DNA of 64,000 nt from assembly GCF_014356525.2 (NCBI RefSeq), contig NC_052506.1, positions 23,636,707-23,700,706 of the forward strand, written 5' to 3'. Every line of letters starts with the position of its first letter. The stretch's first letter is position 1. This DNA comes from Nilaparvata lugens (Eukaryota > Arthropoda > Insecta > Hemiptera > Delphacidae). Below the pieces are notes generated by a model, which searched no databases, had not been told where the DNA came from, and was given only the letters and a program-made list of their open reading frames with translations. Positions 32,050 through 45,157 of the stretch are shown one piece after another. Position numbers and translations under genes: made by a program.

Positions 32050-32757
32050 AATAAATAAATATATATATATATATAAAAAGCGAAATGGCACTCACTCACT
32101 GACTGACTCACTCACTCACTCGCAGAATTAAAAATCTACTGGACCAAAAACGTTCAAATTTGGTAGGTATGTTCAGTTGGCCCTTTAGAGGCGCACTAAG
32201 AAATCTTTTGGCAATATTGGCAATATTTCAACTCTAAGGGTAGTTTTTATTGGGTTTAAAGTTCGTCTTTTAGCATGTATATTCTTCTTATTCTCTTTAA
32301 TTATAATTGAAAAATGTCCATACCATATGTTAATATAGAACTATAATCTAGAGAGAGTACCTCTTTGAAACAGTTGTTAACTGGTAACTAAATTAATAAT
32401 TTTGTCAGGTTGGCATTAAGTTAAGTTGACTTTGTTAGGTTGGCACCAAGTTGAAGATTGAAATGCATTTATCGCGGAAAAATTGATTGGGCACTGCTAC
32501 CTCAATCAGAGCTATTCCTGGGAATACTATATTACTAGCCGTCAGGCTCGCTTCACTCGCCATATCCGTTTAACCAGACGTTTAGTCTGGACCCCCGACT
32601 GGATCGCCCTAACATATGATAAAAATGCTCAAATGAAAAATGCAGGTGAGCGAAGCGAGCCTGCTGATCTCATTCTTGGACGATCCAGTCGGGGGTCCAG
32701 GGGGCGGAGCCCCCTGGCTAGACGGATATGGCGAGAGAAGTGAGCCTGACGGCTAGT
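32050..32757 (+). mobile_element. Helitron-like non-autonomous element (tentative)
   Basis: Starts after a TA-rich run with AAAAAGCGAAATGGCACTCA and a CACTCACTGACTGACTCA tract, and contains CCAAAAACGTTCAAATTTGG. It ends in a GC-rich hairpin (GGGGGCGGAGCCCCC at 32698-32713) followed by ...CTGACGGCTAG before T. A 3' hairpin and a CTAG|T end fit Helitrons. Against this, ACTAGCCGTCAGGCTCGCTTC (32535) is inverted relative to the last bases, so the final ~220 bp could be a separate foldback. Confidence 0.55.
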
Positions 32758-34706
32758 TCCACTATAATTATAAATATTAAATGTAAGGGAATGGTATGTG
32801 AATATGAAGACATTAATTATTGTGATACTCCGAATATTTATTGGTATCTAAAAAATCACAAAAACAAGAGTAACTAGAGATCATATATATAGAGATCAAT
32901 GTATGGAATTTGTACAATTATTGCATCATTGTTTAACGTGATTCTTTTAATTGTAATTCTTATGGCCCACTATACAATTTAGTAACCTACAATAAATGCT
33001 AGTAATTAATAATAGTTATTTTTTATACATTTGTTGTGTAACAAAAAGCTAGGGAAACCCTGAATCTTGAATAGCCAATCATATAATGTCTTACAAAGAC
33101 TTGAAAACCAATCAGGCGAGGGCTTACAAATTTTAGAGGAAGAAGATGAAAATTTTCTAGGAACACAGCTCTCTGGCTTGAGATTTTGTGGAAGATAGAT
33201 GCATCAGAAAATAGGGTTCCTTTTCAATTATTTTAAAATAAACAAGCCAGTCCCATTTTATTGTCAAATTATTTATGTATATTAACTATTTGTTTATTTG
33301 TGAACTCGGTGGATATTATGAGTTCTTAACTGTAAAATATTCCCATTCAGGAGCTAATACTGATAGAAAAATAATATTATTCATGAGCTGGACCATACCG
33401 TAGCCCAGCCAAATGGATTTAGTCAAAAGGATTTGGCTAATTAATTGTCGGAGATGATTAATTATTCATCGAGAACTTCAGTTAATGAGCTCATTAATAA
33501 GGCCTTTTTAGTGAATCGGGGAATTATTCAAAAGTGCTATATAAATTTTGATGCAAGCTTGAATACTTCGCAATGTGTTAGACATTGGCATATATTTATT
33601 AAGAACTCTTTTCATAAATATATTTTGAAATCTGTAGGAAGCTTATTTCCATGCATATCACGAATTCATGCCCCTGAGATTTGAAGCAATCATTTTTTGG
33701 ATTATTTATAATTGGTTGAAATATATTATTTATCGAGTCTATGAACTGAACATGTTCAAATTTGCTAAATTCTGAATCAATCCGAATTTATATATCAGTA
33801 TTAATACATATTTTTATAGCAAATATCACTTTTAATGATAATAACTCCTGTGATATTAGAAATATTGGGAAGCTTATTTTGTATTGATATATTTTATTGT
33901 TGCGTTTATTTATGGAAATATATTTGTGTTTTTTGTCAGCATTCAAAGTTTTTAGAAATTTTTATTCTTACCTGATCCATCTCGTGATATACAGTCTGAG
34001 CTGTCTTGGCACCAAGCATTTTTGTAGTGCAGCATATGCAATAATTAATGAATCATTAAAAATTAATTTTATTTTGAGCAACTATTGCTTATCATCCTTT
34101 GATAATAGTCACAAATATCAATCAGCAAATATTTACTGATAATTATTATAATAAGTCTGCTACATATCACATAAGGTTCCAGAGATCTTCCAGAACTGGC
34201 ATCGTAAGTAATATAGAATTTCAAAAGGATAAATTGGTGCACACCAATATTCATGCTGAGTGTTTTGAAACTCTTATTCTTGATTGGATATATGGTTACT
34301 GTATTCCAGTCACCGACTATCTTTTTGATTTCTTTCTTGGTATTCTACAGTATCTACAAGAAAGCGGCGGTAAGACTTGGTCAGTCGTCTAGACCTCTCA
34401 TGGTCCATTATTATATAAGGTTACTCATGCACTTATTACTGAGCTAAAGCTGTGGCTAGAATCAATACCTACTATTACTCCAGGCCCCACAACTGAAGCT
34501 TTAATAAACTATGACGTCATCACATGTAGATTGATGATCTACTGGCGGTAAGCAAGCGAAATAAGACAAATACTTATTATTAAGTAATAGTAGGTAGGTA
34601 TTGAATAAGAGCGCTTGTTATCACATCTGATATGTTCTGAACAAAGCTCAGGCTAGAGCTACCAGAGGACTGTTATTTACTATTTAAATAATCAAATACA
34701 AACAAG
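32758..34706. other. AT-rich region, nothing recognised
   Basis: No exon, RNA gene or clear repeat structure was seen on either strand up to the start of the 4.1-kb tandem duplication. Confidence 0.4.
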
Positions 34707-35436
34707 GGGCAAAATTTAATCTTCAATTTGAGCCAGGTTATTTGTACAGTTAAGCTCTGCATTAATGAACAATAAAAAAGAGCAAAAACTCACCAAATTT
34801 ATTTCAATCTTGACTACTTGCCCTTCGAAGCCTTATTAGGTGTTTTGGTCAGATTCAGGGTGGGACAAAATCTGGGAAAGACAGGTTATTGCTTACGGGC
34901 TGCCTTCTCGTTGGTTCTGTGTTCAACTTGCAGGCCATACACTGTGTTTCGAACAAAGCTCAAACTGGATTCTTTATAAATTCAAATTAATTCAATTCAA
35001 TACTATTTACGCTGTTATATTCATAATTCACACACACGACACTCAAACAATTTACAAGAAATTTCCGATCGAAAATTACATGACCAACACAACTTTGGTC
35101 TTGCAAAACGGGCTGACAAGACAAGACAGACAAGACAAGGACGACTCACAAAAAACATCCAGAATGCCAAGCAAGCAGGACGGTCTGCGCCAGCGCAAAC
35201 ACAAGCCTGCTATTGGCAGAACTATAGTCTGGCATTCTGGCGCTAAAATTCGAGTTCTCTGGCCAGAACAGTAATTGACAAAATTGGAATTACAAATTCA
35301 ATTTTCACGGTTTCATTTCAATGAATATGGTTCCATTTCAATGGAACGATCTTCCATTTCAATAAATATGGTTTGTTTATCATTCTTCTGATATTTGTTT
35401 GTGAAAAGTAATGATGAATACTCGGGGTTTTAAATC

Positions 35437-35623
35437 ATGGAATACTGTTGTGTACCTAATTGTCGCGGGAATTATAACAAGACTCCAAAAGTTTCTGTAT
35501 GGTACAGTACTTTCTTTTTCGAAAGATGAAACATTGAAACGAAAATGGATACAAGCGATGAGAAAAAAAGAGCTTCAATTCTACAAAAAACCGGTTTACA
35601 TGAAGGGTAGAAGAACAGTGTAA
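35437..35623 (+). pseudogene. THAP-like zinc-finger start, frameshifted (unit 1)
   Basis: From ATG at 35437 it reads M-E-Y-C-C-V-P-N-C-R-G-N-Y-N-K-T-P-K-V-S. The second half, in another frame, reads F-S-K-D-E-T-L-K-R-K-W-I-Q-A-M-R. Together this is the first half of a THAP domain, which occurs in P-element-type transposases and host regulators. A frameshift near 35515-35522 breaks it, and the C-x2-H part is absent. Confidence 0.7.
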
Positions 35624-35745
35624 ATAAAGTGTAAGTGGGAAATTTAATTAAAGTGTGAAAGAACAGTGTAAATAAAATGTGAAATAACAGTGTAATTAGA
35701 GTGTGGAAGAACAGTGTAAATAAAGTGTGTGAAAGAACTTTTGAA
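35605..35745 (+). repeat. Degenerate GAACAGTGTAAATAAA repeats
   Basis: GAACAGTGTAAATAAA-like units occur about four times directly after the THAP-like sequence, spaced by GTGTGAAA or similar. The same array is at 39744-39884 in unit 2. Confidence 0.7.
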
Positions 35746-36949
35746 TAAATTAAAAAGTAAATGCAAAGTGCTGGAACTGTCCATAACATCATAATATCAA
35801 AGGTTTTACCTAACTGAAAAACATTTTCCTGATGAGTTTTTTGTACCACAGATTTATTGTGATCAAGTTTGTGGGAGCCTCCTCATCCCATTTATCAAAT
35901 CGAACTTCAAATAATCCAATTTCAAAATATTTTTTTGTGGCTCAATTGTATATAACATTTTATGAAATATTTGACCATGATTAAGAGCTGATTAAAGACG
36001 TCTTGACTTTTCTATTGATTCTATTCAGTACTGAGTACCCTACCCATAACATGTTGGTACAATAGCTATTGATATGATTTTCGAGTTGCATTACCATGAG
36101 CAGTGGTTAAGATTAGAAATATCACTTAATATAAACAATAATGGTTATGTGTGTTATTTTTCAATTTCTTACTTGTTTATAAAATTCATCAAGTAGTACT
36201 ATGGCTAGAATAATTGGCTCTTCCAGAGTTTATATTCAATGTTGTGCTCTAAAATAATATTATAAAATATTCTTATTTTTATTCTTAAATATTTTCGTCA
36301 GACTTATTGGCTGAATAAAACAAACTACTAGGTACTACTATGATGAAAATTTCATCATTCTTCTAGAAATATAATATGAGAACTTTATTATTCGTCAATG
36401 GAACAAAATTTATTACAATATCATGACACATTTCAAAAGTTTTATGGTATTTTTTTGGAAATTCAGCTTTCATGTTACGTTACCTACCTTTCATTTTCAC
36501 TCGCTATTATCTACGATTTACTACTGTATTTCAAGTTCCAAAACTATATATTGGGAATATAGAAAAAACATGAAAAAAATTATATCGAAGTTAATAATCA
36601 CAAAAATATACTTCAATAAGTAAAAGCAAGCGATTTTACTTATAATCCCATATAAGCTCCATTGTAAAATTTAAATATTTGGAATCTTCATGGCGGCGGC
36701 GGGAAAAATATTCTAATGGCCATACTGTGGGTATAGTTACTGTAGTAGAAACTACTAATAATTCTAGGAAGAATCAATCTACATCTTATGACGTCATTAA
36801 TTAGTTGTGGGGCCTGAAGTAATAGTAGGTATTGCTAGAACCCCATTATATTTACGAGCCGGACGGCCTTCGATTTCTGCAAATTTATTTGCATGATAGG
36901 GATCATAGTACCAATATTGGGCATCCCAAATATACGGTTTCACAAAAAT

Positions 36950-38215
36950 TAAAGATAATAAAATTTCCAATAAATTTGCGCAGGATTCTACCATTTTTGG
37001 TTCCAGAGCTATGAATTTTCAAAAACGGGTATTTTTTAAGGGGTTTCAAAATTATGCAAACCCACCACTTCTACCCAATACAACTTGGATATTTTTCTAG
37101 TATAGATGAAAAACCACACATCACGTGAAAGAAAAACTAATATTATGAACAGGATTCCTTGGGAATTTTTGAATTTAGTAGTGGCGGGAGGGGGAATACA
37201 CCCAAAAATAGAAAATCATGTCCTACAGCCAAAATACAAATTTTTCATTATAATACCTTTTCAAGACTTCCTAACAAAATAATACATATTTCAGCTGAAA
37301 TCATCTTACCAGGGTTATTTTCTATGAGAATTACCTGTTAGAAACATTCAATTTCAGTATCTCCTAGTTGAAGGGGGGGGGGGTAAGTCATAAGAATACG
37401 TCAAGGATCAAATCAAATCAAATAAAATGCTTCACGAGTTACACAACTTTAAATAATATACGAGACTGTGAAAATGATTAAGGTATCATACATTTTTCGC
37501 ATATTCAAAATTGCATATCTTATGAAACACTTCAAAATCCAAAAAGTAGTCAAGGTTGTAGAGAGTTTTTTCTCTTTTTGCTCTCATAAATCGTTTTTCT
37601 GATTTCAATACTGTTCAAAAGTTACAGCCAATTGAAAAAATTATTATTTCCAATTTCTCATTTTTTCTGTTATTCAAGAGTCTCTAAAACAAGTAAGATA
37701 CATGATAGAAACTTGCGATTGGTCTCAAATGGAAGACAATTACATGTTCTAAAGCTGCGTTGCCTTAAATCCATCTTGCATGACTGTTTATTATCGAAAA
37801 ACTGTCGAGACTGTGAAAATGAGGAAAATATCGCAAACTCTTGATTTTTTGAAACAAACATATCTTACCTCACGATTATATTTTCACGGAATTCATCTAC
37901 CTCACATGAAGGAGGAGATTCTGTTCTTCAAATCAAGACCAAGTACCATTTTTTATCATCTCGGGTTACCGAAATACACAGTTTTGAATAAAGAAATTGG
38001 ACATTTTTCTTTATATTTAAATGAGGGCTAAAATACACTAAAGGATGAATTTTTTATTTTTTGATCAAATTTCAGTTATGATACATGATTTTGAACCGCC
38101 TTGACGAGCTGAGAAGAATGAGCTGTAGTACAAGGAGATCTGATCATTCTGTCAAAAGTTATAAGTGTTTAAAGTTTTGATCATTGATGTATCCTTATGA
38201 CGTACCCCCCCATTT
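36950..38215. repeat. Large decayed foldback family (unit 1; also in unit 2)
   Basis: GGGGGTAAGTCATAAGAATACGTCAAGGATC (37370-37412) is inverted relative to GATCATTGATGTATCCTTATGACG (38182-38205). The two arms correspond to the two halves of 16325-17110. Non-coding. In unit 2 it lies at about 41085-42345. Confidence 0.65.
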
Positions 38216-38846
38216 GACTAAAGTTAACTTATTAACTTAACTTTCAACTTATTTATATTTTTTCCAGTTTAGGGATAGCGCAAAGTACGTCTGCAGGAAA
38301 ACTGACAAGTTTTTTCATTTCTTTAAACTTTTTCGGAGTAAGCCAGGAACAGTCTTTCAAAATATCTTGGTTTGGAACAAATCGTTCTTCAATACTAACA
38401 AAGGCACAATTCATAAGTTGGAAATATGATAATGCAGATAATGTTTATACATTTTTTTTGTATAAACATAATGTTTGTATTGCAGACAATGAATGCATAT
38501 ATTGTTTGGAAATGAGATTCGGGTACACCTTTCATGGTTTATACGCGCACAAGAGCCTTTGCCTTGGTTGCTCAGAATTGAATACCTATCTTTTTGTTGC
38601 CATTTAGTCCAGTCAACGAAAGATTATAGAGGGGAAAGTCTGGTACACAATTTCCAACTCCACAGCTCTTTTGAGGATAGTAAGAGGATTGACATATCAA
38701 AAGTCTCCACCCCTACCTCCTGTGCTAAAGGGTTGGGGTGGTTTGAAAGTACCATTTTTTCATTTTTCGCATATATCTCGGGAACTATGCATCTTATAAA
38801 CATTCGTATTCTGTGCAGACGTGAAGTTTACAAAATTACAAACAAG

Positions 38847-41800
38847 GGGCAAAATTAATCTTCAATTTGAGCCAGGTTATTTGTACAGTTAAGCTCTGCA
38901 TTAATGAACAATAAAAAAGAGCAAAAACTCACCAAATTTATTTCAATCTTGACTACTTGCCCTTCGAAGCCTTATTAGGTGTTTTGGTCAGATTCAGGGT
39001 GGGACAAAATCTGGGAAAGACAGGTTATTGCTTACGGGCTGCCTTCTCGTTGGTTCTGTGTTCAACTTGCAGGCCATACACTGTGTTTCGAACAAAGCTC
39101 AAACTGGATTCTTTATAAATTCAAATTAATTCAATTCAATACTATTTACGCTGTTATATTCATAATTCACACACACGACACTCAAACAATTTACAAGAAA
39201 TTTCCGATCGAAAATTACATGACCAACACAACTTTGGTCTTGCAAAACGGGCTGACAAGACAAGACAGACAAGACAAGGACGACTCACAAAAAACATCCA
39301 GAATGCCAAGCAAGCAGGACGGTCTGCGCCAGCGCAAACACAAGCCTGCTATTGGCAGAACTATAGTCTGGCATTCTGGCGCTAAAATTCGAGTTCTCTG
39401 GCCAGAACAGTAATTGACAAAATTGGAATTACAAATTCAATTTTCACGGTTTCATTTCAATGAATATGGTTCCATTTCAATGGAACGATCTTCCATTTCA
39501 ATAAATATGGTTTGTTTATCATTCTTCTGATATTTGTTTGTGAAAAGTAATGATGAATACTCGGGGTTTTAAATCATGGAATACTGTTGTGTACCTAATT
39601 GTCGCGGGAATTATAACAAGACTCCAAAAGTTTCTGTATGGTACAGTACTTTCTTTTTCGAAAGATGAAACATTGAAACGAAAATGGATACAAGCGATGA
39701 GAAAAAAAGAGCTTCAATTCTACAAAAAACCGGTTTACATGAAGGGTAGAAGAACAGTGTAAATAAAGTGTAAGTGGGAAATTTAATTAAAGTGTGAAAG
39801 AACAGTGTAAATAAAATGTGAAATAACAGTGTAATTAGAGTGTGGAAGAACAGTGTAAATAAAGTGTGTGAAAGAACTTTTGAATAAATTAAAAAGTAAA
39901 TGCAAAGTGCTGGAACTGTCCATAACATCATAATATCAAAGGTTTTACCTAACTGAAAAACATTTTCCTGATGAGTTTTTTGTACCACAGATTTATTGTG
40001 ATCAAGTTTGTGGGAGCCTCCTCATCCCATTTATCAAATCGAACTTCAAATAATCCAATTTCAAATATTTTTTGTGGCTCAATTGTATATAACATTTTAT
40101 GAAATATTTGACCATGATTAAGAGCTGATTAAAGACGTCTTGACTTTTCTATTGATTCTATTCAGTACTGAGTACCCTACCCATAACATGTTGGTACAAT
40201 AGCTATTGATATGATTTTCGAGTTGCATTACCATGAGCAGTGGTTAAGATTAGAAATATCACTTAATATAAACAATAATGGTTATGTGTGTTATTTTTCA
40301 ATTTCTTACTTGTTTATAAAATTCATCAAGTAGTACTATGGCTAGAATAATTGGCTCTTCCAGAGTTTATATTCAATGTTGTGCTCTAAAATATATTATA
40401 AAATATTCTTATTTTTATTCTTAAATATTTTCGTCAGACTTATTGGCTGAATAAAAACAAACTACTAGGTACTACTATGATGAAAATTTCATCATTCTTC
40501 TAGAAATATAATATGAGAACTTTATTATTCGTCAATGGAACAAAATTTATTACAATATCATGACACATTTCAAAAGTTTTATGGTATTTTTTTGGAAATT
40601 CAGCTTTCATGTTACGTTACCTACCTTTCATTTTCACTCGCTATTATCTACGATTTACTACTGTATTTCAAGTTCCAAAACTATATATTGGGAATATAGA
40701 AAAAACATGAAAAAAATTATATCGAAGTTAATAATCACAAAAATATACTTCAATAAGTAAAAGCAAGCGATTTTACTTATAATCCCATATAAGCTCCATT
40801 GTAAAATTAAATATTTGGAATCTTCATGGCGGCGGCGGGAAAAATATTCTAATGGCCATACTGTGGGTATAGTTACTGTAGTAGAAACTACTAATAATTC
40901 TAGGAAGAATCAATCTACATCTTATGACGTCATTAATTAGTTGTGGGGCCTGAAGTAATAGTAGGTATTGCTAGAACCCCATTATTTACGAGCCGGACGG
41001 CCTTCGATTTCTGCAAATTTATTTGCATGATAGGGATCATAGTACCAATATTGGGCATCCCAAATATACGGTTTCACAAAAATTAAAGATAATAAAATTT
41101 CCAATAAATTTGCGCAGGATTCTACCATTTTTGGTTCCAGAGCTATGATTTTCAAAAACGGGTATTTTTTAAGGGGTTTCAAAATTATGCAAACCCACCA
41201 CTTCTACCCAATACAACTTGGATATTTTTCTAGTATAGATGAAAAACCACACATCACGTGAAAGAAAAACTAATATTATGAACAGGATTCCTTGGGAATT
41301 TTTGAATTTAGTAGTGGCGGGAGGGGGAATACACCCAAAAATAGAAAATCATGTCCTACAGCCAAAATACAAATTTTTCATTATAATACCTTTTCAAGAC
41401 TTCCTAACAAAATAATACATATTTCAGCTGAAATCATCTTACCAGGGTTATTTTCTATGAGAATTACCTGTTAGAAACATTCAATTTCAGTATCTCCTAG
41501 TTGAAGGGGGGGGGGTAAGTCATAAGAATACGTCAAGGATCAAATCAAATCAAATAAAATGCTTCACGAGTTACACAACTTTAAATAATATACGAGACTG
41601 TGAAAATGATTAAGGTATCATACATTTTTCGCATATTCAAAATTGCATATCTTATGAAACACTTCAAAATCCAAAAAGTAGTCAAGGTTGTAGAGAGTTT
41701 TTTCTCTTTTTGCTCTCATAAATCGTTTTTCTGATTTCAATACTGTTCAAAAGTTACAGCCAATTGAAAAAATTATTATTTCCAATTTCTCATTTTTTCT

Positions 41801-42976
41801 GTTATTCAAGAGTCTCTAAAACAAGTAAGATACATGATAGAAACTTGCGATTGGTCTCAAATGGAAGACAATTACATGTTCTAAAGCTGCGTTGCCTTAA
41901 ATCCATCTTGCATGACTGTTTATTATCGAAAAACTGTCGAGACTGTGAAAATGAGGAAAATATCGCAAACTCTTGATTTTTTGAAACAAACATATCTTAC
42001 CTCACGATTATATTTTCACGGAATTCATCTACCTCACATGAAGGAGGAGATTCTGTTCTTCAAATCAAGACCAAGTACCATTTTTTATCATCTCGGGTTA
42101 CCGAAATACACAGTTTTGAATAAAGAAATTGGACATTTTTCTTTATATTTAAATGAGGGCTAAAATACACTAAAGGATGAATTTTTTATTTTTTGATCAA
42201 ATTTCAGTTATGATACATGATTTTGAACCGCCTTGACGAGCTGAGAAGAATGAGCTGTAGTACAAGGAGATCTGATCATTCTGTCAAAGTTATAAGTGTT
42301 TAAAGTTTTGATCATTGATGTATCCTTATGACGTACCCCCCCATTTGACTAAAGTTAACTTATTAACTTAACTTTCAACTTATTTATATTTTTTCCAGTT
42401 TAGGGATAGCGCAAAGTACGTCTGCAGGAAAACTGACAAGTTTTTTCATTTCTTTAAACTTTTTCGGAGTAAGCCAGAACAGTCTTTCAAAATATCTTGG
42501 TTTGGAACAAATCGTTCTTCAATACTAACAAAGGCACAATTCATAAGTTGGAAATATGATAATGCAGATAATGTTTATACATTTTTTTTGTATAAACATA
42601 ATGTTTGTATTGCAGACAATGAATGCATATATTGTTTGGAAATGAGATTCGGGTACACCTTTCATGGTTTATACGCGCACAAGAGCCTTTGCCTTGGTTG
42701 CTCAGAATTGAATACCTATCTTTTTGTTGCCATTTAGTCCAGTCAACGAAAGATTATAGAGGGGAAAGTCTGGTACACAATTTCCAACTCCACAGCTCTT
42801 TTGAGGATAGTAAGAGGATTGACATATCAAAAGTCTCCACCCCTACCTCCTGTGCTAAAGGGTTGGGGTGGTTTGAAAGTACCATTTTTTCATTTTTCGC
42901 ATATATCTCGGGAACTATGCATCTTATAAACATTCGTATTCTGTGCAGACGTGAAGTTTACAAAATTACAAACAAG
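38847..42976. repeat. 4.13-kb tandem duplication, unit 2
   Basis: The second unit continues past its end (42976) into the rest of a foldback repeat, TTTTGTCCTTTAC. Unit 1 is cut at the same point, so the right flank shows the original order. Confidence 0.95.
39576..39762 (+). pseudogene. THAP-like zinc-finger start, frameshifted (unit 2)
   Basis: Same sequence and same frameshift as the copy at 35437, so the break predates the tandem duplication. Confidence 0.7.
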
Positions 42977-43452
42977 TTTTGTCCTTTACATTTTTTCCAT
43001 ATCTCTTATAGTTTCTGAGATATCTGCTCTTGAAGGTGAGACATTTTTTGAAAAAACACATCTGTCTCCAATTTTTTCATATTTTCGGCATTATCATTTT
43101 TGAACGATTGATGAAAAAATTGGTTCTGATTATAAGCTGATAGAGCATCAAATTATCTTCAATTTGATGCATATTTTCACTATTTTACGCATTTCCCTAC
43201 GACTGTTGCAGCAGTTTTAGTGTTGAGAGTGAAATTTTCTGTTCAGCAACAATAGATCAGTTGACAATGAAATTTGGAGGGAATGTTTGGAACACAATAT
43301 TTTCGACTTTGCAGCTTTGTTGACACACAAAGTAGGAGGAATTCTCTGTGGTTGACACTATTTTGGAGGTGAGCATATAAAAAATCCCAACCCCTACATC
43401 ATGTGCTGAAGGGATGAGGGTGGTTTTAAAGTTGCATTTTCCACTTATTACT
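42736..43452. mobile_element. Copy of the CAGTCCAGGCAA foldback family, broken at 43452
   Basis: Shares AGTCCAGTCAACGAAAG, CATATCAAAAGTCTCCACCC, GATATCTGCTCTTGAA and GACTTTGCAGCTTTGTTG with 12021-12769. It ends where the inverted mariner segment starts; a shorter truncated copy is at 38606-38846. Confidence 0.7.
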
Positions 43453-44554
43453 TGTTTATTGACAAAACCAGAGAGGTGGAAATGCGCCTCATCACCATCC
43501 ACAAGTTGTTTACTTGGTTGACATTTTCTTCAAGTCTTCTGACCATTTCCTCACAAAATTGTAATCGTTTCTCATTGTCAGTTGGTTTGAAAGATTGCAC
43601 AATCTGTATTTTGAATGGGTGAAAATGTAAATCATTATGAAGAATCCTTCTCACTGATGTGTTACTTATTCCAAGGCATAGAGCATGTTGTTTGGCAGAT
43701 CGGCGTGGACTTTTGAGCACTGCATGCTGAACAGCAGCGATGTTTTGAGGGGTTTAAACGGTTTTTGGACTCCCACCTCGTTTTTTAGACGTTGATCCAG
43801 TTTGTTAAAGGTTGTTTATCCACGAACGAATTGCGTTATCCGAAGGAACATGCCTGTTGCGCGGTATGTTGAAATGGCGTCGGAAATCACGTTGCGTTTT
43901 CACCAAACTCTCACCATTCGTATAATACACTTCAAACCTAGCGCTGCAGTGCAGGATGGTTTCTCACAGCTTGGCGTTGTTTTCATTCGAGATGGGTGTC
44001 TGGCTTGGAAGTGTTTCAGCTGCATTGCAGGATGACTGTTAACAGTTGCCGGAAGATCAACAGCTGGATTTTTTTCGTTATTTTTCGTGATAGAGAAATT
44101 CTGATTGCAGATTCGTTCTCAGCGACCCCAAGTTTAGCTACTTTTGTCGTTCTTGTGCTGAAAAAGAAGTGTCTTGTTTTGGCTGGGCAAGTCCGTCCGT
44201 GACTTCTCTACCTGGAAAACAGTCTCTGGTTGTCGCTATCAGCTTTTGACGCTTATGTCTGTTAAGCTGGCAGAATAGCTTGGAAGTAACTGGTTTCAAT
44301 TTTGGCACAGACTGTACTTTCTTTGAAATATTCTTTTTAGAACTTAGTGTGACTGTAGAAGTGTGTGTGTGACCACCATTGGACAATATCCTGCGTGACA
44401 TTGTCTCTTATCTCAACCTTATTTAGTTCTATTGCTTCCTCTCTCATTCTCTCTCTCCCCACCATCACCCTCTCTCTATCACTCCTGCGCCTTTCTCTCA
44501 CACTCTCTTTCTCTGTCTAACACACACACAAACTCACTCATCTCCCTCTCTCTA

Positions 44555-44640
<86 letters not shown>

Positions 44641-45157
44641 TCTCGCTCTTACCCGGTTGTGTGCTAATGCTCTCCTTTTTTTAAAACCCCTCAGGGTTTT
44701 GTTATTTCATTCAATGCTTCAGACATAATTATCTACAACCTATCTTGAATTTGACTCTCCCAAGCCTAGATTTGTAAATTTCTTTGTGTCAATAATATTC
44801 ATTACTATCAACTCTTGCTTGTAATACTGTGAATTCCCCCATTCCACCGAGTAGGATTGTATAATATAGTTGATGTAGCATCGTACTGGAGGGTTGATGG
44901 TTGAATGTGAGAGAGGGCCGGCCGTGCAAAAAAAACTAAAACTGCAATTCAATTAAATCCTCACTTCTTCACTTTCTCACTATAGGCCTATATCCCTCAG
45001 AACCACACTCTCTTGTGAAATACACAATCCCCTACACTGAAATAATTTGACTCCTTCAAGTTATGTGCTCCCAACTTGATAATACCGCCCGTTGTTCTCT
45101 CAATAATATTTGTTGAACGAGCGTTAGCAAGTTCTACTTTTTAATCAAGTTCAAAGT
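43452..45157 (-). mobile_element. Inverted partial copy of mariner-type transposon (left arm)
   Basis: Reverse-complement match (roughly 95% or better by eye) to 48751-50400. It carries the transposon's upstream region, a (CT)n run and the first part of the transposase (L-K-S-P-R-R-S-A-K-Q-H-A, L-G-I-S-N-T-S-V-R-R-I-L-H-N). It stops after F-H-L-S-G-F-V-N-K-Q. The first catalytic Asp (D-E-A-H-F) is present here but in a shifted frame. Confidence 0.85.
44562..44637. repeat. (CT)n microsatellite
   Basis: Uninterrupted CT run inside the left inverted arm. The mirrored (AG)n run at 49271-49330 lies at the equivalent place in the right arm. Confidence 0.97.

Larger units (their letters stand above)
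34707..38846. repeat. 4.14-kb tandem duplication, unit 1
   Basis: Begins GGGCAAAATTTAATC and ends ACAAACAAG. It is nearly identical to 38847-42976. The few differences are mainly one- to four-base indels in homopolymer or short-repeat runs. ACAAACAAG also stands just before unit 1 (34698-34706), so the breakpoints share nine bases. Confidence 0.95.

Noticed and set aside
34840..35274. 144-codon open frame repeated at 38979-39413
   Set aside because: No similarity to a protein family is recognisable, its second copy is due to the tandem duplication, and codon composition resembles the surrounding non-coding DNA.
38493..38858. 121-codon frame, repeated at 42623
   Set aside because: It crosses a foldback repeat and the duplication junction; the two copies end differently only because of what follows the junction.
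43802..44401. Plus- and minus-strand frames around the left mariner arm
   Set aside because: They are out-of-frame or antisense readings of the transposon's 5' region and recur identically in the right arm.
44432..44728. Ser/Leu-rich open frame
   Set aside because: Produced by the (CT)n run inside the left inverted arm.
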